Below, in pieces: positions 1 to 8,924 of a DNA stretch of 38,518 bases. The notes under the pieces were generated by a model. That model saw only the letters and a program-made list of their open reading frames with translations, made no database searches and was not told the origin of the DNA. The position numbers were made by a program, and so were the translations under genes. The DNA lies in contig JAJZHH010000012.1 of the NCBI GenBank assembly GCA_021804595.1, positions 1 through 38,518 of the forward strand. Direction: 5' to 3'. Every line of letters begins with the position of its first letter. Position 1 is the first letter of the stretch. Origin of the DNA: Pseudomonadota bacterium. GTDB lineage: Bacteria; Pseudomonadota; Gammaproteobacteria; Burkholderiales; Burkholderiaceae_C.

Positions 1-1257
1 GAAGGCGCAGGTGAACAGGAAGTACACGTACCACAACGGGTACTCGAGCAGGCTGTGCAGCGCGATGCAGCCGGCGCCGGCCAGCGCCGGCAGCAGCGCG
101 GCGCCGCGCTGCGCGTCGCGTGCGCCGTCGTGCCACGGCGCACGCAGCAGGCGCCAGGCCAGCGCGGCGCCCAGCAGCAGCACCGGTGCGGTGCCGACGA
201 CGCCGCAAGTGGCCAGCAGCTGCAGCACCAGGTCGTGCGCGTTGTCGATGTTGTCCAGCGGCAGCGGGTGCAGGTGCTGCGTCACCGCGGCCTGCTCGAA
301 GCCCCAGCCGATCTGCCCCCAGCCCCAGCCCAGCCAAGGCCGCTGGCGCCACACCTGCAGCGCGTCGTGCCAGATCAGCGCGCGCGCGTTGACCGGCTGG
401 TCCATCTGCCGCGTGATCGCGTCGAGGTAATGGATCCAGCCCAGCGTCGCGGCGCCGCGCAGCAGCAGCCACCAGCCGGCGTACAGCAGCGGCAGCGCCA
501 GCAGCGGTCGCAGCCGCGGCGTGCGCCAGGCGCGTGGCACCAGCAGCAGCACCAGCAGCGCGATCAGCAGCGTGTGCGCCAGCGCGGTGCGCGAACCGCT
601 GACTTCGAGCGCCCAGCTCAAGCCCAGCGCCGCCGCCCAGACCTGGCCGCGGCGCAGGCGCGGCGCCACCGCGGCCAGGCCGGCGCAGCCCAGCGCCAGC
701 GCGGTCGCGTAGTGGTTGGGTTGGCGCAGATTGCCGTAGATGCGGCCGTCGCCGGGGAAGCTGACGAATTGATAGAACCATGGCGCATGCGCGCTGATGC
801 CGCTGGCGACGCCCGGCAGCTGCCACAGCGCGAACTGGATCAGCCCGATCGCGACCTGCAGCAGCCCCTGCAGCAGCAGCGCGCCGCCTGCCACCGCGAT
901 CCAGTCGCGTTCGGCCGCCAGCCGCCGGCCCAGCCCGGCCACCAGCGCGGCGCCGAGCAGCAGCGCCACCGTGTCCCAGCCCTGGCTGGGGTAGGCCAGC
1001 ATGCCGCCGGCGGTCTGCGCGCCGACCACCAGCGCCGGCAGCACGAACAGCGCCGCAGCGAGGCCCACGCGCGGCGTGCTGCCGGCGTACGCGGCAGCCA
1101 GCAGCGTGGCGCCCCACAGCCCGGCGGCGATCAGCATCGACGCGGTCTTGGCGCCGGGCCCGGGGTCGAGCGACCAGACGAAGGGCAGGCACAGCGCGAG
1201 CAGCAGCAACCCCTGGGCCAGGCTGCGCGAGCCCGGGGCTTGGCGGGAAAAGCTCAT
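1..1257 (-). CDS. O-antigen ligase / PglL (Wzy_C-type) family membrane protein, C-terminal part cut by window edge
   Basis: Manual minus-strand translation starts MSFSRQAPGSRSLAQGLLLLALCLPFVWSLDPGPG at 1257 and stays open to the window edge; hydrophobic, with DNAHDLVLQLLATCGVVG and ALHSLLEYPLWYVYF motifs typical of Wzy_C/PglL ligases. ATGA overlap with the upstream M48 gene. Confidence 0.75.
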   Translation of the reverse strand, partial: MSFSRQAPGSRSLAQGLLLLALCLPFVWSLDPGPGAKTASMLIAAGLWGATLLAAAYAGSTPRVGLAAALFVLPALVVGAQTAGGMLAYPSQGWDTVALLLGAALVAGLGRRLAAERDWIAVAGGALLLQGLLQVAIGLIQFALWQLPGVASGISAHAPWFYQFVSFPGDGRIYGNLRQPNHYATALALGCAGLAAVAPRLRRGQVWAAALGLSWALEVSGSRTALAHTLLIALLVLLLVPRAWRTPRLRPLLALPLLYAGWWLLLRGAATLGWIHYLDAITRQMDQPVNARALIWHDALQVWRQRPWLGWGWGQIGWGFEQAAVTQHLHPLPLDNIDNAHDLVLQLLATCGVVGTAPVLLLGAALAWRLLRAPWHDGARDAQRGAALLPALAGAGCIALHSLLEYPLWYVYFLFTCAF

Positions 1258-2828
1258 TGCGGAATCATCTTGTCCAGGATCTTGTCGCGCGCCAGCCGCT
1301 GCTTGAACACGGCCAGCCTCGCGTCGACGATCGAGGCTTCAAAATAGTTGGTGTCGGGGGTCTTCTGGGCGATCTTCAGCTGCACGATCGCGCCTTCGAG
1401 GTTGCCTTGCAGCGCGTAGGCTTCGGCCGTCGCGCGGTGCTGCGCGGCGACCCTGCCGCCGGCTGCGTCGGCCTGCGCCAGCCAGCGCCACAGGTCGACG
1501 TCGTGCGGATGCAGCACGGTCTGCTGGCGCAGGAAGTCGCGCGTGGCCGCCGACGCGGGCAGCGCCAGCAGAGCGCGCGCCTGCAGATGCAGCACGGCGC
1601 GCGAGGTCGGCGCCAGCGCGCGCAGCCGCTGTGCCAGCTGCAGCGCGGCGTCGGCGTTCGACGCGTCGAGCAGCAGGTCGCCATCGAGCAGGTCCAGCGG
1701 CAGTCGTTCCAGCTCGGTGAACGGCGTCGCCAGCGTGCGCGCGCGCTGCAGCGCGGCACGCGCGCGCGTCGCATCCCCGGCGCCGCGCCAGCACAGCGCC
1801 TCGCCGTAGGCCCAGGCCGCGAGCTGCGCCGGCCAGCGCCGCGGCAGTGCCGCGCCGGGCTGCGCGAACAACCCGGCCTGCCGTCGCAGATCTTCGGCGC
1901 GACGGCGGTTGAGCGCGCGCGCGCGAGCGTTCATCAGCCAGAAGCCCAGGCTGCGATCGGGCGGCAGCGGCTTGTCGCCGCCGCGCGCCTGCGCGTCGGC
2001 GATGCGCTCGCTGTCGAGCGGGTGATCCTGCAGGAACGCGAACACGTCGCCGTTGTCCAGGCGCGACATCGACTCCAGCCGCTCGAGCATCGCCGCCATC
2101 GCCTGCGGCGGATAGCCCGACGCGCGCAGCACCGCGATGCCGACGCGGTCGGCGTCGCGCTCGACGTTGCGCGAGAACGCCAGCGTGCGGTCGATCGCCG
2201 CGGCCTGGCCGCCCATGGCCAGCCCCTGCGCGGCGTTGCCGTTGCCGGCAGCGCCGGCCAGGATCGCCAGCACCAGCGAGCCGACCGAGATCAGCGTGTC
2301 GGCTCCGGCGTGCGCGATCTTCTGTGCGACGTGGCGCTGGGTGATGTGCGACATCTCGTGCGCGAACACCGCGGCCAGCTCGTCGCCGCCCTGCGCGTCG
2401 ACCACGGTGCCGGTGTGCATGCAGATGAAGCCGCCGGGCAGCGCGAAGGCGTTGAAGGTCGGGTCGCGCAGCACTTCGACGACGAAGCGGTGCGGCGCCT
2501 CGGGCTCGGCGGTCGCGTCGGCCGCCGGCGTCAGCCGGTCGACGATGCCTTGCAGGTATTCGCGCAGCAGCACGTCGTCGAGATACGAAGGGTCGCTGCG
2601 GATCTGCGCCATGATGCGTTCGCCCAGGCGCATTTCGACCGCCGGCGACAGCAGCCCCTGCGCAGCATCGCCCAGCGCCGGCAGCCGGCCGATGCCGTCG
2701 CCGCTGAGCGCCGCGCGCGCCGCCTCGGGCAGCGCCAGCAGCGGCAGCGCGCAGCACGCGCAGCGCAGCAGCCGGCGCCGCTGCGGGTCGGTCGGGCGTT
2801 CGCGGTCGTTCACGTCGGTGTCGCTCAA
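1254..2828 (-). CDS. M48 family metalloprotease with TPR-like C-terminus (BepA/YfgC-like)
   Basis: 524 aa ORF; HEMSHITQRH (HExxH) zinc motif, signal peptide, ERDADRVG motif, helical repeat C-terminus. Confidence 0.88.
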   Translation of the reverse strand: MSDTDVNDRERPTDPQRRRLLRCACCALPLLALPEAARAALSGDGIGRLPALGDAAQGLLSPAVEMRLGERIMAQIRSDPSYLDDVLLREYLQGIVDRLTPAADATAEPEAPHRFVVEVLRDPTFNAFALPGGFICMHTGTVVDAQGGDELAAVFAHEMSHITQRHVAQKIAHAGADTLISVGSLVLAILAGAAGNGNAAQGLAMGGQAAAIDRTLAFSRNVERDADRVGIAVLRASGYPPQAMAAMLERLESMSRLDNGDVFAFLQDHPLDSERIADAQARGGDKPLPPDRSLGFWLMNARARALNRRRAEDLRRQAGLFAQPGAALPRRWPAQLAAWAYGEALCWRGAGDATRARAALQRARTLATPFTELERLPLDLLDGDLLLDASNADAALQLAQRLRALAPTSRAVLHLQARALLALPASAATRDFLRQQTVLHPHDVDLWRWLAQADAAGGRVAAQHRATAEAYALQGNLEGAIVQLKIAQKTPDTNYFEASIVDARLAVFKQRLARDKILDKMIPQ

Positions 2829-2861
2829 GCGTGCGTTTCGGGTGGGCCGAGTGCCGCGGCG

Positions 2862-4631
2862 TCAAGCCGCCAGCGCGGACAGCGCACGCGCCTGGCTCTC
2901 GGGCTCGAATTCGGCGAGCACGGCCTGCGCCAGCGGCGCCAGCCGCGCGCAGTCGGCGCGCAGCACTTCCTGCTTGACCGCCAGCAGCTGCGCCGGGTGC
3001 ATCGAGAAACTGCGCAGCCCCATGCCGAGCAGCAGTCGCGTGAGCTGGGGGTCGCCGGCCATTTCGCCGCAGACGCTGACATGCACCGGGCGCCCCTTCC
3101 AGTTCTCGGCGCCGTGCGCCTGCGCGATCGTCTGCCCGAGCAGCTGCAGCACCGCCGGGTGCAGCGGGTCGTACAGGCTGGCGACGCTCTCGTCGGCGCG
3201 GTCGATGGCCAACGTGTACTGCACCAGATCGTTGGTGCCGATCGAGATGAAATCGAAATGGCGCAGGAACAGCGGCAGCATCAGCACCGCCCCCGGCACC
3301 TCGATCATCGCGCCGACCTCGACCGTGCCGTGCGCCTGGCCGGCGGCGTCGAGTTCGGCGCGCGCCAGCTCGAGCTGGGCGAAGGTCTGGCGCACTTCGC
3401 CGGCGTGCGCCACCATCGGGATCAGGATGCGCAGCGGCCCGCTGGCCGCGGCGCGCAGCAGCGCGCGCAGCTGCACGCGGAACATCGCCGGGTCCGACAG
3501 GCTGTAGCGGATCGCGCGCAGACCCAGCGCCGGGTTCAGGTGGGTGAACTCGCCGTCGCGGTAGTCGTCGATCGGTTCCAGCGGCTTGTCGGCGCCGATG
3601 TCGATCGTGCGTATCGTCACAGGGCGGCCGCGCATCGTCTCCAGCACGCGACGGTAGGCGGCGTACTGCTCGTCCTCGCCGGGCAGCGCGGTGGCGCGGT
3701 TCATGAACAGGAACTCGGTGCGGAACAGGCCGACGCCGGCGGCGCCGCTGGCCAGCGCCGCGTCGCAATCGTCGGGCAGCTCGATGTTGGCCAGCAGCTC
3801 GACGGCCTGGCCGTCGAGGGTGCGCGCCGGCGTGTGCACCAGGCGCTTGAGGCGCTCGCGCACCAGCCCCGATTCCTGCTTGCGGACGCGGTAGTCCTCG
3901 AGAATGATCGGCGACGGGTCGACGATCAGCAGTCCGTTGTCGCCGTCGATGACGATCCAGTCGTCCTGCCGGATCAGCCGGCTGGCCTCGCGTGCGCCGA
4001 CCACCGCCGGGATGTCCAGGCTGCGCGCGACGATCGCGGTGTGCGAGGTCTTGCCGCCGACGTCGGTGACGAAGCCGCCGAACACGCCTTGCTTGAACTG
4101 CAGCATGTCGGCCGGCGAGATGTCGTGCGCGACCAGCACCAGCGGGTCGCCGTTGGCGCCGCGCAGCGCGGCGTTGGCGCGCAGCGGCCCGCTGCCCAGC
4201 AGCGCGTACAGCAGCCGCTCGACGACCTGTTCGACGTCGGCCTTGCGCTCGCGCAGATAGCTGTCGTCCATTTCGTCGAAGCTGCGCGCGATGACTTCGA
4301 GCTGCGCGGTCAGCGCCCACTCGGCGTTGTAGCGGCGCTGGCGGATCCACGCCGCGGTCTCGCGGCCGATCTGCGGGTCGTCGAGCAGCATCTTGTGCAC
4401 GTCGATGAACGCCGACAGCTCGGGCGGGGCGTCGTCGGGCAGCTCGCCCTGCAGCGTGTCGAGCTCGGCGCGCACCGCGGCGCGCGCCGCGCGCAGCCGA
4501 TCGACCTCGTGCTCCTCGGTGCCCGGCTCGATGAAGTAGTGGGCGACGTCGAGGCGAGCCGAGGTCAGCAGAACCGCGCGCCCGACGGCGACGCCGCGGG
4601 AGACCGGAATGCCGAAGATCTGGACGGACAT
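2862..4631 (-). CDS. ptsI: Phosphoenolpyruvate-protein phosphotransferase (PTS enzyme I)
   Basis: 589 aa; active-site GGKTSHTAIVARS, FRTEFLFMNR, GTNDLVQYTLAIDR motifs of EI. Confidence 0.95.
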   Translation of the reverse strand: MSVQIFGIPVSRGVAVGRAVLLTSARLDVAHYFIEPGTEEHEVDRLRAARAAVRAELDTLQGELPDDAPPELSAFIDVHKMLLDDPQIGRETAAWIRQRRYNAEWALTAQLEVIARSFDEMDDSYLRERKADVEQVVERLLYALLGSGPLRANAALRGANGDPLVLVAHDISPADMLQFKQGVFGGFVTDVGGKTSHTAIVARSLDIPAVVGAREASRLIRQDDWIVIDGDNGLLIVDPSPIILEDYRVRKQESGLVRERLKRLVHTPARTLDGQAVELLANIELPDDCDAALASGAAGVGLFRTEFLFMNRATALPGEDEQYAAYRRVLETMRGRPVTIRTIDIGADKPLEPIDDYRDGEFTHLNPALGLRAIRYSLSDPAMFRVQLRALLRAAASGPLRILIPMVAHAGEVRQTFAQLELARAELDAAGQAHGTVEVGAMIEVPGAVLMLPLFLRHFDFISIGTNDLVQYTLAIDRADESVASLYDPLHPAVLQLLGQTIAQAHGAENWKGRPVHVSVCGEMAGDPQLTRLLLGMGLRSFSMHPAQLLAVKQEVLRADCARLAPLAQAVLAEFEPESQARALSALAA

Positions 4632-4688
4632 GGTGCAATGGTAGACGCAGCGCCACCTCCTGGCGTTGACTGCCGCATCAATTTGCGC

Positions 4689-5753
4689 TCAGGGCGGCGG
4701 CTCGCCGAGTTCGAGCACGAAACAGGCCCCGCCCCCGGGGTTGGCCTCGCAGCGTGCATCGCCGCCGTGCAGTTGCGCGATGCGGCGCACCAGCGCCAGC
4801 CCCAGCCCGCTGCCATCGCCGCTGCGCCCGCGCAGGCGCACGAAAGGCTCGAAGATGCGCTCGAGGTCGGCGGCCGGCACGCCGGGGCCGCGGTCGCAGA
4901 CGCGCAGGCTCGCGCCGCGTGCGTTGCGTTGTACGTGCACCGTTGGCGGCTGCCCCGGCGCGTGCTTGCGCGCGTTGTCGAGCAGGTTGCGCAGGGCATG
5001 GCGCAGCAGGCGCTCGTCGCCGCTGACGTGAGCCCAGTCGCCCTGCACCTCGATCGCGTCGCGCGCCGCTTCCTCGGCGGCCAGCGCCAGCAGGTCGACG
5101 TCGGCGCGCTCGAGCACGCGCCGCCCGCCGGCGTCGAGGCGGCTGAACAGCAGGATCGAGCCGATCAGGTGGTCGAGCTCGGCGAGGTCACGCCGCGCCT
5201 CGTGCAGCGCGGGAGTCTCCGGGGTTTCGGCGCCGATCGCCTCGATCGCCATGCGCAGCCGAGTCAGCGGCGTGCGCAGCTCGTGCGAGGTGTAGGCCAG
5301 CAGCGACTTGTGGCTTTGCACCAGCGCCTCGATGCGCCCGGCGGCGTCGTTGAACGCTGTGGCCAGCGCGGCGACTTCGTCGCGCCCCTCGACCGCGACG
5401 CGCGCGCCCAGGTCGAGGTTGCCCAGCGCCTGCACCGCGCCCTGCAGCCGGCGCAGCCGCGCGCTGAGGCGGCGCACCAGCGGCACGCTGATCGCCGCCA
5501 CCAGCAGCGCGCTGAGCAGCGTCGTGCTCAGCGGCGACAGCAGCAGATGGCGCAGCGGCGACGGCTTGACGCCGTACAGTCGCATCATCGCGTGGAACAC
5601 CGCGCGGCGCAGTTCGGCCTGCTGCGGGTCGAGGAAGAACAGGTGGTGCAGCACCAGCGCCGACACCAGCGCCTGCGCCAGCAGCGCGGCGACCAGCGCC
5701 AGCGCGAAGCGCGCCCACATCGGCACGCCGCGGCGGGGCGCTTCAGTGCCCAT
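4689..5753 (-). CDS. Sensor histidine kinase (CpxA-like, HAMP + HisKA + HATPase)
   Basis: 354 aa; two TM segments, HELRTPLTRLRMAIEA H-box, N-box LLDNARKHA, GSGLGLALVRRIAQLHGG. Confidence 0.92.
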   Translation of the reverse strand: MGTEAPRRGVPMWARFALALVAALLAQALVSALVLHHLFFLDPQQAELRRAVFHAMMRLYGVKPSPLRHLLLSPLSTTLLSALLVAAISVPLVRRLSARLRRLQGAVQALGNLDLGARVAVEGRDEVAALATAFNDAAGRIEALVQSHKSLLAYTSHELRTPLTRLRMAIEAIGAETPETPALHEARRDLAELDHLIGSILLFSRLDAGGRRVLERADVDLLALAAEEAARDAIEVQGDWAHVSGDERLLRHALRNLLDNARKHAPGQPPTVHVQRNARGASLRVCDRGPGVPAADLERIFEPFVRLRGRSGDGSGLGLALVRRIAQLHGGDARCEANPGGGACFVLELGEPPP

Positions 5754-6459
5754 CCTGGCTGCGCGCGAAAACGTAGCCGGCGCCGCGCAGCGTCAGGATG
5801 CGCCGCGGATGGCGCGGATCGTCCTCGAGTGCGGCGCGGATGCGGCTGATGTGCACGTCGATCGAGCGGTCGTAGACGTCCTGCGCGTCGCCGCTGGCCT
5901 TCACCGCGTCGAGCAGGAACTCGCGCGACAGCACCCTTCCCGGGTGGCGCGCCAGTGCCAGCAGCAGGTCGAACTGGTAGCCGGTCAGCGTGCGCGCCTC
6001 GCCGTCGACGCGCGCCTGGCGCGCCGACGGGTCGATCTCCAGACGGCCGAAGCGCAGCAGCGGAGCCGCCGCCGCGCCGCCGCGGCGGCGCTGGATCGCG
6101 CGCAGCCGCGCCAGCAGCTCGCGCGGCTCGAACGGCTTGGGCAGGTAGTCGTCGGCGCCGAGCTCGAGGCCGAGCACGCGGTCCATCGGGTCGCCGCGCG
6201 CGGTCAGCATCAGCACCGGCAGATCGTTGTCGGCGGCGCGCAGCCGCCGGCACAGATCGAGCCCGTCGCCGTCGGGCAGCATCAGGTCGAGCACCAGCGC
6301 GTTGTAGCCGGGGCCGCGGCCGATCGCGTCGGCCACGCCGAGCTGCGCTTCGGCCTGGCCCAGCGTGGCCGCGGTGTCGACGTCCCAGCCGGCCTGGCGC
6401 AGATAGTCCTCGACCATCTGCGCCAGGCGGGCGTCGTCCTCGACCAGCAGCACGCGCAT
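5743..6459 (-). CDS. OmpR-family response regulator (CpxR-like)
   Basis: MRVLLVEDDARLAQMVEDYLRQAGW start at 6459 inside the longer 310 aa ORF; receiver domain (VLDLMLPDGDGL, PKPFEPRELLAR) and winged-helix C-terminus; overlaps the kinase gene by 11 bp. Confidence 0.92.
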   Translation of the reverse strand: MRVLLVEDDARLAQMVEDYLRQAGWDVDTAATLGQAEAQLGVADAIGRGPGYNALVLDLMLPDGDGLDLCRRLRAADNDLPVLMLTARGDPMDRVLGLELGADDYLPKPFEPRELLARLRAIQRRRGGAAAAPLLRFGRLEIDPSARQARVDGEARTLTGYQFDLLLALARHPGRVLSREFLLDAVKASGDAQDVYDRSIDVHISRIRAALEDDPRHPRRILTLRGAGYVFARSQDGH

Positions 6460-6479
6460 CGCGTCGGCCCCGGCCGGGC

Positions 6480-6953
6480 TCAGCGCAGGCCGCGGCGATG
6501 GCCGCGCTGCAGCAGCTCGAACAATTGCGCGCGCTGCGGCGCGTCGAGCACCTCGGCGATCGCGATCTCGGTCTTCAGTCGCTGCTTCGACGCCTGCTCG
6601 AGCAGGCCCATGCGCTGCGCGCGCAGCGCCTCGAGCTCGGCGCGGTCGATGGTCGGCGCCGCCAGCAGCCGCCATTGGCGCTGTTGCAGCTCGCGCAACT
6701 GCTGCCAGGTCGCTCGCCGCTGGGCGCGCGCGCCGCGCACGATGCCACGGATCTGTGCCCGCTGCGCGTCGCTGGCGTGGACGCGGCGCAGCATGTGGGC
6801 GAACCAGGCTCGCTGCGGCGGGTGGTGCCAGCCCGCTTGCGCGGCAGGCGCCGCTGCGCTGGCCGGCGCACCGGCGGCCAGCGCTGCCGGCGCGGCGGCG
6901 AGCATCGCCGCGGCGGCCGCGGCCGCCATCGAAGTACGCATCAAACGCAACAT
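6480..6953 (-). CDS. Spy/CpxP-like periplasmic protein
   Basis: Start MLRLMRTSMAAAAAAAMLAAAPAALA (signal peptide) at 6953; Ala/Arg/Gln-rich helical LTxxQ-like repeats (DAQRAQIRGIVRGARAQRRATWQQL, DAPQRAQLFELL); directly upstream of the OmpR/HK pair. Confidence 0.7.
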   Translation of the reverse strand: MLRLMRTSMAAAAAAAMLAAAPAALAAGAPASAAAPAAQAGWHHPPQRAWFAHMLRRVHASDAQRAQIRGIVRGARAQRRATWQQLRELQQRQWRLLAAPTIDRAELEALRAQRMGLLEQASKQRLKTEIAIAEVLDAPQRAQLFELLQRGHRRGLR

Positions 6954-7077
6954 GATCGAATCTCCTCGACGAAACTCAACGTGGACTATGTCGATGATGA
7001 TGCGGCGCCAGCGTTGCCCGCGTATGCGCGTCGTGTGTCGCAATATTGCTTGCGCGGCGGGAGCGCGCCGCAAGCGC

Positions 7078-7347
7078 TTATTCGCCTTCGCCGAACTTGT
7101 CGTCGACCAGCTGCGCGATCGCGTCGAGCGCCTGCGCCGCGTCGTCGCCTTCGGCCTCGACCGCGACACGGGCGCCGATCCCGGCAGCCAGCATCATCAC
7201 GCCCATGATGCTTTTCGCATTGACCCGGCGCGAGCCCTTGCTGATCCAGATGTCGCTGCTGAATTCGGACGCCAGCTTGGTCAGTTTCGCCGACGCGCGA
7301 GCGTGCAGCCCGAGTTTGTTGCTGATCAGCAACTCGCGTTTCAACAT
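7078..7347 (-). CDS. ptsH: Phosphocarrier protein HPr
   Basis: 89 aa MLKRELLISNKLGLHARASAKLTKLAS...VNAKSIMGVMMLAAG; His-15 site LGLHARAS and Ser-46-like KSIMGVM. Confidence 0.95.
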   Translation of the reverse strand: MLKRELLISNKLGLHARASAKLTKLASEFSSDIWISKGSRRVNAKSIMGVMMLAAGIGARVAVEAEGDDAAQALDAIAQLVDDKFGEGE

Positions 7348-7754
7348 GCCGCTTCCTCCTGGGGGCCTTCGTCCATCGCTGCGATGCCGCGCCGGCCGCC
7401 TTCGAGCGCGCGCGCCGCGAGCACGTCGAGCGGCTCGTTGCGGTAGCAGACCGCGCGCAGCAGCATCGGCAGGTTGACCCCGGCCAGCACCGCGACGCGT
7501 GCGGACGTGCGCGACAGCCCGCGCGCCAGATTGCACGGCGTCGCGCCGGCCGCGTCGACCAGCACCAGCGCGCCGTCGGGGCCGCCGACCCGGGCCAGCG
7601 CGTCGGCGGCGCGTTGCGCGAACGACTGCGCGGTCGCGTCGGCTTCCACGTCCAGCGCCTCCAGCCCCTGCGGGCACGCGCCGTGCACGTGCACGACGCA
7701 GTCGCGCAGGGCGCTGGCCAGCGGGGCGTGGGCGACGATCAGGATGCCGGGCAT
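7341..7754 (-). CDS. PTS EIIA component, mannose/fructose family
   Basis: 137 aa MPGILIVAHAPLASALRDCVVH (active His), VLVDAAGATPCNLAR, VAVLAGVNLPMLLRA; overlaps ptsH start. Confidence 0.88.
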   Translation of the reverse strand: MPGILIVAHAPLASALRDCVVHVHGACPQGLEALDVEADATAQSFAQRAADALARVGGPDGALVLVDAAGATPCNLARGLSRTSARVAVLAGVNLPMLLRAVCYRNEPLDVLAARALEGGRRGIAAMDEGPQEEAAC

Positions 7755-7823
7755 CGGTGGAGGGGGGCTGGAAGACGGCGGAAGGTCGATTTTAGCTGCA
7801 ATGCAGCATCCGATCGCGCCCGC

Positions 7824-8396
7824 TCAAGGCCCCGGCAAGCGGATCGACGCGGCGAAGCTGCGCGCCGCGTCGTCCTGATAGTGCGCGCTCGTGGCCAGCG
7901 CGGTGGCCTGGTAGACCTGGCTGCCCTGCGCGAACAGCACGACGTGCTCGCGCACCGCGCCGCCGCGCGGGTCATGACCGGCCACGTCCATCTCGACAGC
8001 GTCGGCCAGCCCGGGCGTGGCGTGGGCGACGGCGCTGGCGTGCACCGCGGCGGCGCTGCCGTGCACATTGGCCAGCGCCGCCGCGCGCAGCGTGGCCAGC
8101 GCCGGCGCCACGCGCGGCGCGCTGCCGACGTCGGCGTGCGCCAGCGCGAAGGTCATGCCGGAGGCCACGCAGCCGGTCATGCTCATCGTCACGCGCTGCT
8201 CGCCGAGCATGACCGGCTGCGTGACCTGCTGCGGCTTGCACGGGAAGGTCAGCAGCAGGTCGGTGCCTTGCGGGCGTGCTTCGCGCCAGTCCAGCGCCGG
8301 CGAGCACGCGCCGAGCAGCAGTGCACAGGTCAGCAGCACAACAAAACGCGCGGTTCGCTGGGTATGCCGCATGGCATTTGATGAAAAATCGGACAT
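7824..8396 (-). CDS. Putative lipoprotein of unknown function
   Basis: Start MSDFSSNAMRHTQRTARFVVLLTCALLLGACSPALDW (lipobox LGAC) within the longer 419 aa ORF; TFPCKPQQV motif. Confidence 0.75.
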   Translation of the reverse strand: MSDFSSNAMRHTQRTARFVVLLTCALLLGACSPALDWREARPQGTDLLLTFPCKPQQVTQPVMLGEQRVTMSMTGCVASGMTFALAHADVGSAPRVAPALATLRAAALANVHGSAAAVHASAVAHATPGLADAVEMDVAGHDPRGGAVREHVVLFAQGSQVYQATALATSAHYQDDAARSFAASIRLPGP

Positions 8397-8444
8397 GGAG
8401 CGGATTATCGGCGCCGCGCGTCGCGGGCGCCGGGGAGACTCGAG

Positions 8445-8924
8445 ATGTCGACTGAACTGCGTTCGAAAGCCCGCGCCGGGTTCGTGGCGCTGGCGCTGCT
8501 GGCGGCGGCGGTGGCCGCGCACGCCGACACCGTGTTGCCGAGCGCGCACGACCTGCGCGCCAGCGCGGCACGCGCCGCGGCGCGCGGCGAACCGCTGGTG
8601 CTGCTGTTCAGCCTGCCCGACTGTCCGTATTGCGAAACGGTGCGTGCCAGCACCTATCGCTGGCTGCTGCGCGACGGCCACGCGGTCGAGCAGGTCGAGA
8701 TGCGCGACGACGCCGCGCTGCGCGATTTTGCCGGCGCGCCGACCCGCGGCGCCGAACTGGCGCGGCGTCTGCACGTGAAGCTGGCGCCGACGGTGCTGTT
8801 CGTCGGCCCCGGCGGCCGCGAGCTGGCCCCAAGGCTGGTCGGCGCCGGCGTGCCGGATTACTACGGCGGCGAGGTCGACGATGCGCTGCGGCAGGCGCAG
8901 CGGGCGCTGCGCGGCGGCGGTTGA
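8445..8924 (+). CDS. Thioredoxin-fold periplasmic protein with CPYC motif
   Basis: 159 aa; signal peptide; LVLLFSLPDCPYCETVRASTY and LAPTVLFVGPGG (cis-Pro) motifs. Confidence 0.8.
   Translation: MSTELRSKARAGFVALALLAAAVAAHADTVLPSAHDLRASAARAAARGEPLVLLFSLPDCPYCETVRASTYRWLLRDGHAVEQVEMRDDAALRDFAGAPTRGAELARRLHVKLAPTVLFVGPGGRELAPRLVGAGVPDYYGGEVDDALRQAQRALRGGG

Noticed and set aside
55-1347. 430 aa plus-strand ORF at the left edge
   Set aside because: Q/R/A-rich; the minus strand reads as a membrane O-antigen ligase with recognisable motifs open to the window edge.
1339-4656. 1105 aa minus-strand ORF overlapping M48 and ptsI in another frame
   Set aside because: Translation is an R/A-rich frameshifted shadow of the ptsI and M48 genes, which have intact motifs in their own frames.
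1257-5849. 1530 aa plus-strand ORF antisense to M48, ptsI and the kinase
   Set aside because: Low-complexity R/Q/A/H-rich translation, no domain motifs; the opposite strand encodes clear conserved proteins. A shadow ORF of GC-rich codon usage.
7785-7803. GCTGCAATGCAGC palindrome next to TAAAAT (minus-strand) as a PTS promoter/operator
   Set aside because: Short palindrome, and I found no convincing -35 at proper spacing; not supported enough to report as a promoter.
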